Below, one piece after another: positions 6,878 through 11,662 of a DNA stretch of 11,662 nt. Location: positions 40,947 to 52,608 of the forward strand of contig DILZ01000093.1 of assembly GCA_002425305.1 (NCBI GenBank). The letters are read 5' to 3'. Positions within the stretch are counted from its first letter, which is position 1. Every line of letters begins with the position of its first letter. The stretch is from Ruminococcaceae bacterium UBA5579 (GTDB taxonomy: Bacteria > Bacillota > Clostridia > Oscillospirales > Ruminococcaceae). The notes beneath the pieces were generated by a model that did no database searches, had not been told where the DNA came from, and saw nothing but the letters and a program-made list of their open reading frames with translations. The position numbers and the translations under genes were made by a program.

Positions 6878-8395
6878 TTACTCATCAAGATCAAGCGTTT
6901 CGATCTCCGCCTTTATTTCCTTTTGGCGTTCAAAGAACAACATATCCTTGTTGTTGTCGTAATATTCCTTGCAGCCGTATTGTCCGATGAACCAAGCCGC
7001 ATAGCTGTTTGCGGTAAGCTCTGTCACAAGTATCAAAAGCTCCTGACCGCCCTTTTCGAACGCCGCCTCGCAGAACTTAAAGGCGTTCGACAGCGCGCCG
7101 CTTGCTTCGGTGGCGTACTTTGCAAGTCCCTTTTTGCGCTTGTCGAAATCCGCCTTGACGACTTTAAAAGCCGCTCCCGCGTCCTCCGGAGATTTTTCCG
7201 CAAGCAGACTTCGCTCCTCGTCCAAAGCCGCGATCGTTGAGTTGAGGACGTATTCCGTGTCGCGTGAGAGGTTCGACGCTTTTTTTCCGAGCTTGAGAGC
7301 CTTGTGCTTTTCGGTGATCTGACGCGCTATAGAATCATCAAAGCTCTTATCGACGGTGAAGTCGAATTTCACTGTTTTCAGACATTTCATAAGCTCCGAA
7401 AGCCCGTCCTCCGCGAGCCTCGTTTCGCGAACGCTCTGAATCAGACCGTCCACAATAAGCCCTAGCAGAGAAAGCCGCTCGTCGAACCGCGCCGCCTTTG
7501 CGCGCTCGATTATCTCCGCGTCCGCCTTGCCTTCAAGAATTTTGTCCACCTGATAGTCGGAGCGGTATTTTTTGAACAGATCGTAATACGCCGCAAAGCT
7601 TTTTGCTATGGCGCTGTTCTGCAAATATTGAGAGATAAGCCCCTCGTTTACGGGTATCTCCTTTTGCTCGTAAAGCTTCACCATATCGGAAAGATCGCTC
7701 CAGCCGCGAGCGGTGACAAAGCTCTTTCCGTCGACGGTGGTTTCTATTTTATAGAAATCGTCCTTTTTGATATCAAGGTAGGTGACTATCGCGGGGTGTA
7801 TGCCTCTTGAAAGCGCGTATTCCTTCCAAACATCATAATCAGCCTCAACGTTTATGCGTTTAAGCCTGTCCCACGTCACAATATCAAACTCCCGCACGGA
7901 GCTGTTGTATTCGGGGGGATTTCCGGCGGTCACGACTATCCAGCCGTCCGGGACCTTGTGCCGCCCGAACGTCTTGTATTGCAGGAATTGCAGCATAGCG
8001 GGCGCGAGCGTTTCCGAAACGCAGTTTATCTCGTCAAGGAACAATATCCCCTCGGACAGACCCGTTATCTCAATCATATCGTAAACGCTGGCGATTATCT
8101 CGCTCATCGTGTATTCGGATACGCTGTATTCCTCACCGCCGTAGCTCTTCTTCACGATAAACGGCAGACCCAGCGCCGATTGGCGCGTGTGGTGCGTCAT
8201 AGAATAGCTCACCAGACCTATCTTCAGTTCCTCGGCTATCTGCTCCATAATGGCGGTCTTGCCTATGCCGGGCGCTCCCATAAGGAACACGGGGCGCTGA
8301 CGCTCTATCGGGATAACGAAGTTCCCGAATTTATCTTTTGTAAGATATGCCGCGACGGCGTTTTTTATGTCGTCCTTTGCTTGCTTGATGTTCAT
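6878..8395 (-). CDS. MoxR-like AAA+ ATPase
   Basis: This 505-residue ATPase has an N-terminal AAA+ module: Walker A GAPGIGKT (40-47), Walker B ILFLDEIN (117-124), sensor 1 N159 in VTAGNP, and arginines near 178-180. MoxR ATPases usually act as chaperones that remodel or insert metal into partner complexes, often together with a von Willebrand factor A protein. Here no VWA gene is adjacent in the window. The C-terminal 300 residues are largely helical and charged, with a possible coiled coil (the SNLSRDTEYVLNSTIAALDE region), and do not match a domain I know. The start ATG at 8395 follows GAGGAGATCTTCA; an upstream in-frame ATG at 8410 would include this ribosome binding site. A perfect consensus promoter precedes it. 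A flavin reductase-like gene follows. Confidence 0.88.
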   Translation of the reverse strand: MNIKQAKDDIKNAVAAYLTKDKFGNFVIPIERQRPVFLMGAPGIGKTAIMEQIAEELKIGLVSYSMTHHTRQSALGLPFIVKKSYGGEEYSVSEYTMSEIIASVYDMIEITGLSEGILFLDEINCVSETLAPAMLQFLQYKTFGRHKVPDGWIVVTAGNPPEYNSSVREFDIVTWDRLKRINVEADYDVWKEYALSRGIHPAIVTYLDIKKDDFYKIETTVDGKSFVTARGWSDLSDMVKLYEQKEIPVNEGLISQYLQNSAIAKSFAAYYDLFKKYRSDYQVDKILEGKADAEIIERAKAARFDERLSLLGLIVDGLIQSVRETRLAEDGLSELMKCLKTVKFDFTVDKSFDDSIARQITEKHKALKLGKKASNLSRDTEYVLNSTIAALDEERSLLAEKSPEDAGAAFKVVKADFDKRKKGLAKYATEASGALSNAFKFCEAAFEKGGQELLILVTELTANSYAAWFIGQYGCKEYYDNNKDMLFFERQKEIKAEIETLDLDE

Positions 8396-8427
8396 TGAAG
8401 ATCTCCTCAAAATAAATTTCTGTAAAT

Positions 8428-8456
8428 ATTATAATATAATATTTGCAAGATGTCAA
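8428..8456 (-). promoter_or_regulatory. Consensus promoter of the AAA+ gene
   Basis: On the minus strand TTGACA (8451-8456), a 17-bp spacer and TATAAT (8428-8433) match the sigma-A consensus exactly. Transcription would start near 8421 and give a short 25-base leader. The upstream small gene ends at 8476, so the AAA+ gene has its own start of transcription. Confidence 0.88.
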
Positions 8457-8475
8457 GTGAGCAGGAGAGCGGCGG

Positions 8476-8709
8476 CTAGCCCGCGATAAGCGACAGCGCG
8501 GCTTTAAAGCCCGCGCAGAAGTTCGCTTCTTCTATCTGCGAGTAGATGGTATAGATGATGTTTTGAAACTCGTTGGCTTGCTTTACCGTCATTTTGTATT
8601 TTTCGACGATATAATCGATACCCGTGTCCTCGTACTCGGTCGCCTTGGGCGGCTTTACGGAGAGCTTGCCCTCGCGGTACGCCCAGAATATCTCGTGTAA
8701 AATGTCCAT
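8476..8709 (-). CDS. Small protein of unknown function (77 aa)
   Basis: This soluble 77-residue protein begins MDILHEIFWAYREGKLSVKP and ends with a GFKAALSLIAG helix. It appears mostly helical, with a short extended insert around 24-35. The overall pattern (short N-terminal LHEIFxG-like helix, C-terminal F-x-x-GF-x-x-A-x-x-L) recalls small Firmicutes proteins of unknown function grouped near DUF6809; that link is from memory and weak. The ATG at 8709 follows AAAGGAAG with a 7-base spacer; an in-frame ATG at 8727 precedes this ribosome binding site and is less likely. No good promoter of its own is visible. It may be read from the RHH gene promoter, in which case the mRNA would contain the complement of the non-coding RNA at 8770-8841. 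No terminator separates it from the AAA+ promoter. Confidence 0.7.
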   Translation of the reverse strand: MDILHEIFWAYREGKLSVKPPKATEYEDTGIDYIVEKYKMTVKQANEFQNIIYTIYSQIEEANFCAGFKAALSLIAG

Positions 8710-8734
8710 AATAAAACTTCCTTTCAAAAAATAC

Positions 8735-8763
8735 TTGACAAGAAAGTCCGCCTATGGTACAAT
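8735..8763 (+). promoter_or_regulatory. Promoter of the small RNA
   Basis: TTGACA (8735-8740), a 17-bp spacer and TACAAT (8758-8763) form a near-consensus promoter facing away from the 77-residue gene. The -35 lies in an imperfect inverted repeat TGACAAGAAAGTCC (8736-8749), similar to the one at the RHH promoter. Confidence 0.85.
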
Positions 8764-8769
8764 ATATTT

Positions 8770-8841
8770 GGCGGAGCAATCTGTCAGTGATGATAGCGGT
8801 ATTCGTGGCACTTCCTACGGTGCGGATACCGCTATTTTTTT
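8770..8841 (+). ncRNA. Short non-coding RNA, possible antisense regulator
   Basis: A near-consensus promoter and an intrinsic terminator frame a transcript of about 70 nt. The terminator stem is 10 bp (8793-8802 with 8826-8835, ATAGCGGTAT/ATACCGCTAT), with a 23-base apical part that can pair further (for example CGTGG with CCTACG), followed by seven T. The terminator overlaps the last codons and stop of the convergent RHH gene. On the opposite strand this region is the stretch between the RHH gene and the 77-residue gene, so the RNA is antisense to any read-through mRNA joining them. It matches no RNA family I recognise. Transcription is inferred from the signals alone. Confidence 0.65.
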
Positions 8842-9008
8842 AATTTCTTGTGAACCTCATTTATACCCTGCCGAACGACCTCGCTTCTTGTGGTCTTCTG
8901 CATTTCAGCACATTCGTCCAACTTTGTTAAAGTGTCTTTGTCTATGCGTATCTGTATACGAGTGTCTTTAGGGTTTTCGCTTTTCGGTCTGCCTGTTTTG
9001 GGAGACAA
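8832..9008 (-). CDS. Ribbon-helix-helix (CopG/Arc-type) DNA-binding protein
   Basis: This 58-residue protein reads as a classic RHH fold. A basic arm MSPKTGRPKSENPKD is followed by the DNA-contacting strand TRIQIRID (16-23), helix A around DTLTKLDECAEMQ (25-37) and helix B TRSEVVRQGINEVHKKL (40-56). Such proteins bind DNA as dimers and commonly repress their own promoters. The start is TTG (9006-9008): GAGGTGA stands about 7 bases before it, and stops in the same frame just upstream exclude a longer form. The ATG that overlaps the same region is out of frame and runs into an early stop. It has a near-consensus promoter with an inverted repeat over the -35. Its TAG stop lies inside the terminator of the convergent small RNA. 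Confidence 0.85.
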   Translation of the reverse strand: MSPKTGRPKSENPKDTRIQIRIDKDTLTKLDECAEMQKTTRSEVVRQGINEVHKKLKK

Positions 9009-9039
9009 ACATTATCACCTCACTTTTTGTACCAACATT

Positions 9040-9068
9040 ATTATACAACTGTACTGACAAAAAGTCAA
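9040..9068 (-). promoter_or_regulatory. RHH gene promoter with candidate operator
   Basis: On the minus strand TTGACT (9063-9068), a 17-bp spacer and TATAAT (9040-9045) form a strong promoter. A perfect 13-bp inverted repeat, TGAC-N5-GTCA (9055-9067), covers the -35. Two TGTAC words (9028-9032 and 9050-9054) flank the -10 exactly 22 bases apart. Either could be the autoregulatory operator of the RHH protein. Confidence 0.75.
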
Positions 9069-9141
9069 TAGGTTTTTGAAATATTTTTTAAATTAACAAG
9101 AAAAAACAAAAAGCCGTTTTGTAAGCTCCCGTTTCCAAGCT

Positions 9142-9169
9142 CTTACTTCTAACCTCTAACCCCTTACCT
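9142..9169 (+). repeat. Four CTAACCY-like heptamer repeats
   Basis: Four successive 7-base units (CTTACTT, CTAACCT, CTAACCC, CTTACCT) are followed by a partial fifth that runs into the -35 box of the glycosyltransferase promoter. The opposite strand is G-rich and telomere-like (RGGTTAG). The role is unknown. Confidence 0.7.
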
Positions 9170-9173
9170 CTAC

Positions 9174-9202
9174 TTGACTTTTCACGCCGAAAATGTTATA
9201 AT
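9174..9202 (+). promoter_or_regulatory. Glycosyltransferase promoter
   Basis: TTGACT (9174-9179), a 17-bp spacer and TATAAT (9197-9202) precede the glycosyltransferase gene. Transcription would start near 9209, giving a leader of about 30 bases with GGAG 8 bases before the ATG. Confidence 0.88.
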
Positions 9203-9237
9203 ATGAGCAAATAAAATATATAAAACGGAGAAACGAT

Positions 9238-10266
9238 ATGAAAAAACATACAATAAATATGGTATCGGCGGCGACAAGCGTAAAGGGTCAAGGCGTAGGC
9301 TCGGCGTATATGGAACAGGTAAAGCTGGTGCGCGAGGGACTTGCGGATAAGTTCGAGGTGTTCGAGAACGCGCGAATGGCGGCGGACATCACGCACTACC
9401 ACACGATAAACCCCAATTATCTTTTGATGAAGAAGCGCCGCTGCAAAAACGGCACAAGCGTGTGCTATGTGCATTTCGTACCCGAAACGGTGGAGGAGAG
9501 CCTTAATCTTCCGAAGCCCGCGAAAAAGATATTTTATAAGTATATGCTGAAGTTTTACCGCTCTATGGATCACATCGTGGTGGTAAATCCGTATTTTATC
9601 GACGTGTTGGAAAAGTACGATATCCCGCGCGAGAGGGTCACATATATCCCGAACTTCGTCGATACCGATCAGTTCCACCCGCTCACTCCCGAAAAGAAAC
9701 GAAACGTCCGCCGTCATTTCCACATACCCGAGGACAAGTTCGTGGTTTTGTGCGTGGGGCAACTTCAAGTGAGAAAGGGCGCGTTTGATTTTCTCGAGTG
9801 CGCGAGACGTATGCCCGACGTGCAGTTTGTATGGGCGGGCGGATTCAGCTTCGGAAGAATAACGGACGGTTACAGCGAGCTTGCGAAGGTCGTTAAAAAC
9901 CCGCCGCCGAACGTGAAGTTCCTCGGAATAGTAGACCGCGAGAATATGAACAAGATATACAACGCCGCCGATGTAATGGCTCTGCTTTCGTATGACGAGC
10001 TGTTTCCGATGACGATACTTGAGGCGATGTGCGTGAATGTTCCGATACTTCTGCGCGATATCCCGATATACAATAATATTTTGTTTGATTTTTACTATCG
10101 GGAAAAGGACGTGGACGGCTTCGTGCGCGAGCTGGAAAAGCTCCGCAGCGACAAGGAGTACTACGAGCAGGGCGTGGCGAATTCAAAGCGCGGCAACGAA
10201 TTTTATGAGAAAAAGCACGTTTTGCAAATGTGGGACGACTATTACACATCTTTGTTAAAAAAATAA
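9238..10266 (+). CDS. GT4 family glycosyltransferase, probably glycolipid-forming
   Basis: This 342-residue GT-B glycosyltransferase of family 4 has no signal peptide and would act at the inner face of the membrane. The N-terminal Rossmann half starts with INMVSAATSVKGQGVGSAYM (6-25), whose KGQGVGSAY acceptor-side loop resembles Gram-positive diacylglycerol glycosyltransferases of the lipoteichoic-acid anchor type as I recall them. The donor half has GQLQVRKG (174-181) with the phosphate-contacting Lys180, and the EX7E motif E254-LFPMTIL-E262. The ATG follows GGAG with an 8-base spacer and a strong promoter. No second glycolipid synthase is in view. A MATE-family gene follows on the same strand across a palindromic element. 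The GT4 call is firm; the substrate is inference. Confidence 0.9.
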   Translation: MKKHTINMVSAATSVKGQGVGSAYMEQVKLVREGLADKFEVFENARMAADITHYHTINPNYLLMKKRRCKNGTSVCYVHFVPETVEESLNLPKPAKKIFYKYMLKFYRSMDHIVVVNPYFIDVLEKYDIPRERVTYIPNFVDTDQFHPLTPEKKRNVRRHFHIPEDKFVVLCVGQLQVRKGAFDFLECARRMPDVQFVWAGGFSFGRITDGYSELAKVVKNPPPNVKFLGIVDRENMNKIYNAADVMALLSYDELFPMTILEAMCVNVPILLRDIPIYNNILFDFYYREKDVDGFVRELEKLRSDKEYYEQGVANSKRGNEFYEKKHVLQMWDDYYTSLLKK

Positions 10267-10348
10267 AGCTGTTCCGCACAATTCCTGCCGTTTGAAATCG
10301 TAGCGCAGTATAGGCGCACTATAACTAAAATCAAGGGAAGGGAGACCC

Positions 10349-10420
10349 GTGCAAAATCCGCAAGCGAGCGATGTTAGCGGAGCGGAACGAAGTGGAGCGG
10401 AGCTAATATCGCTCGGCTAG
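10349..10420 (+). other. Possible 23-codon micro-ORF inside the palindromic element
   Basis: A GTG at 10349-10351, with AAGGGAAGGGAG just upstream, opens 23 codons (start MQNPQASDVSG, end SGAELISLG) that close with tandem stops TAG TGA. It is in the same frame as the MATE gene, whose first ATG is 46 bases after the second stop. The GTG-to-SD spacing is short. It could be a leader peptide, or simply what the repeat happens to encode. Confidence 0.22.
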
Positions 10421-10460
10421 TGAGGCGAAGCGGAGCGAAGCCGAACGGTGCGGATTTTGC
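10351..10460 (+). repeat. 110-bp nested palindromic element with 12-bp inverted ends
   Basis: Perfect 12-bp inverted ends, GCAAAATCCGCA (10351-10362) and TGCGGATTTTGC (10449-10460), enclose two internal hairpins. The first is a 14-bp stem (10365-10378 with 10402-10415, CGAGCGATGTTAGC/GCTAATATCGCTCG, one G-U). The second is CGGCT (10414-10418) with AGCCG (10439-10443), which shares two bases with the first. The interior is a purine-rich series of GGAGCGGA, GGCGAAGC and GGAGCGAAG words. The right arm is followed by TTTT, so the outer stem can act as an intrinsic terminator. It looks like a small intergenic palindromic (MITE- or REP-like) repeat; copy number cannot be seen here. Confidence 0.75.
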
Positions 10461-10468
10461 TTTTAAAT

Positions 10469-11662
10469 ATGGACGTTAAAGAGAATAAGATGGGCGTAAT
10501 GCCCGTGCGGAAATTATTGATAAGTATGTCGCTGCCGATGGTCATATCGATGTTCGTGCAGGCGATGTATAATCTGATAGACAGCGTTTTCGTGGCGCGG
10601 ATAAATCAGGACGCGCTGACCGCCGTAAATATGGCGTTTCCAATGCAGAGCCTGATGATAGCGTTTCAGACCGGATTGGGCGTTGGAATGAACGCTATGG
10701 TATCAAGGCTGCTCGGCGAAAAAAAGCCCAAGGAGGCGGGACAGGCAGCCATTCACGGAATGATACTCACGCTTGTGAATTATCTTGTGTTTCTTGTTGT
10801 AGGGCTTACGCTGACGGGCGTGTTTTACAGTGCGCAGACCAACTCCGAGGCCGTTATCCGTTACGGAAAGGAGTATCTTACCGTTATATGCGTGTTCGCG
10901 TTCGGAATGTTTTTTCAGATCTGCTTTGAGCGGTTTTTACAGGCAACGGGCAAAACCGTTTACGCGATGATAATGCAGGGCGTTGGAGCGATAATCAATA
11001 TCGGACTTGATCCGCTGTTTATTTTTGTGTTCGATATGGGAGTAAAGGGCGCGGCGATAGCCACCGTTATCGGGCAGTGTATCGCGTGTACGATAGGCGC
11101 GATACTCCACTTCGCCAAAAACAATGAGCTTAAGCTGGACTTCGGGAACTTCAAATTCAACGGTCACACGGTGGGGAAGATCTATTCCGTGGGAATACCA
11201 TCCATTCTGATGAGCGCGTTGGTGTCCGTTATGACATATCTGATGAACGTTATCCTTAAGGGCTACGAGGAGGTCGCGGCGACCGTTTTCGGCGTGTATT
11301 TCAAGCTGCAGAGCTTTGTGGTAATGCCCGTTTTCGGAATGAACAACGGTATCGTGCCGATAATCGCGTACAATTACGGAGCGGGCAAGGGCGAACGCAT
11401 CGTCAAAACGATAAGGCTGGGAGTTACTTACGCGGTGAGCGTTATGCTTGTCGGACTTACGCTGTTTCAGTTCCTTCCGGGCTTCTTCCTCGGCTTCTTC
11501 AAGCCCTACGATGATATGCTGCGCGTGGGCGTTCCCGCGCTGAGAACGCTCTCGCTGTCGTTCGTTTTTGCCGGAGCGTCCGTTGTGATGACGTCGTCGT
11601 TTCAGGCTCTCGGCAACGGCGTGTGGAGCTTGTTCGTGTTTATCGTAAGACTGCTCGTGCAA
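10469..11662 (+). CDS. MATE family efflux transporter (3' end outside window)
   Basis: The visible 398 codons are a multidrug and toxin extrusion-type transporter, a 12-helix inner-membrane antiporter; about 50 residues should be missing at the end. Family marks include FVQAMYNLIDSVFVARI near 29-45, the ERFLQATGKT segment near 153-162, INIGLDPLFIFVFDMGVKGA near 175-194, and FQALGNG near the visible end. The two homologous halves are recognisable. It belongs to the DinF/MepA-like side of the family, but the substrate cannot be told. The start is uncertain: ATG 10469 has no ribosome binding site and lies 9 bases after the palindromic element; ATG 10490 or 10499 also fit, with only weak AAAGAG upstream of 10490. 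No separate promoter is seen, so it probably depends on read-through from the glycosyltransferase gene. Confidence 0.9.
   Translation, partial: MDVKENKMGVMPVRKLLISMSLPMVISMFVQAMYNLIDSVFVARINQDALTAVNMAFPMQSLMIAFQTGLGVGMNAMVSRLLGEKKPKEAGQAAIHGMILTLVNYLVFLVVGLTLTGVFYSAQTNSEAVIRYGKEYLTVICVFAFGMFFQICFERFLQATGKTVYAMIMQGVGAIINIGLDPLFIFVFDMGVKGAAIATVIGQCIACTIGAILHFAKNNELKLDFGNFKFNGHTVGKIYSVGIPSILMSALVSVMTYLMNVILKGYEEVAATVFGVYFKLQSFVVMPVFGMNNGIVPIIAYNYGAGKGERIVKTIRLGVTYAVSVMLVGLTLFQFLPGFFLGFFKPYDDMLRVGVPALRTLSLSFVFAGASVVMTSSFQALGNGVWSLFVFIVRLLVQ

Noticed and set aside
8787..8843. A hydrophobic micro-ORF in the small RNA (GTG 8787 or ATG 8790, reading MIAVFVALPTVRIPLFF), which might be a type I toxin.
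   Set aside because: It lies entirely within the terminator hairpin and its stop falls at or beyond the expected RNA end. GGAG is 10-13 bases away. A translated toxin is not usually built from its own terminator.
9142..9169. The heptamer tract as a CRISPR-like array.
   Set aside because: Units are 7 bases, contiguous and without spacers; no cas genes are in the window.
10937..11662. A long open frame on the minus strand opposite the MATE gene.
   Set aside because: It is very His/Arg/Asn-rich with no start signals, and the plus-strand frame encodes an unmistakable MATE transporter. Similar long antisense frames at 264-959, 3878-4459, 4701-5588 and 9196-9768 were rejected for the same reason.

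Overview
The window looks like chromosome from a moderate-GC Gram-positive anaerobe, most plausibly of the gut Clostridia (Oscillospirales/Ruminococcaceae type). I infer this from strong AGGAGG-like ribosome binding sites, near-consensus TTGACA-17-TATAAT promoters, several TTG starts, an LL-diaminopimelate aminotransferase, a bacterial serpin fragment, and the MurA plus YycJ/WalJ pairing. No species can be assigned from sequence reading alone.

Region 1 (1-1320): the last 44 residues of a serpin, then a metallo-beta-lactamase-fold protein whose metal motif reads HxHxAH instead of HxHxDH. A convergent 46-residue protein of unknown function shares a bidirectional terminator with it. Region 2 (1321-2870, minus strand): dapL and a small acylphosphatase gene overlap by ATGA and are driven by a TTGACA-17-TTTAAT promoter. 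Region 3 (2871-6268, plus strand): murA (TTG start, extended -10 promoter, long leader), then a YycJ/WalJ-like hydrolase and a polytopic membrane protein, closed by a strong bidirectional terminator. Region 4 (6281-8709, minus strand): a small protein, a MoxR-like AAA+ ATPase with its own perfect consensus promoter, and a flavin reductase-like protein.

Region 5 (8735-9068) is the most interesting part. A 58-residue ribbon-helix-helix (CopG/Arc-type) gene with a TTG start lies on the minus strand. A roughly 70-nt non-coding RNA on the plus strand has a consensus promoter and an intrinsic terminator, and runs tail-to-tail into the RHH gene. It sits between the RHH gene and the 77-residue gene downstream of it. 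The layout resembles the copG-rnaII-repB control cassette of pMV158-type plasmids, but here it stands before a small protein and the AAA+ gene. Both promoters carry a similar inverted repeat over the -35 box.

Region 6 (9141-11662, plus strand): a telomere-like CTAACCY heptamer tract abuts the promoter of a GT4 glycosyltransferase, probably a glycolipid enzyme. It is followed by a 110-bp nested palindromic element bounded by 12-bp inverted repeats, and then by a MATE-family exporter cut by the window end. The element lies 9 bases before the exporter start, carries a micro-ORF and ends in a terminator-like arm, so it could be a mobile repeat, an attenuator, or both.
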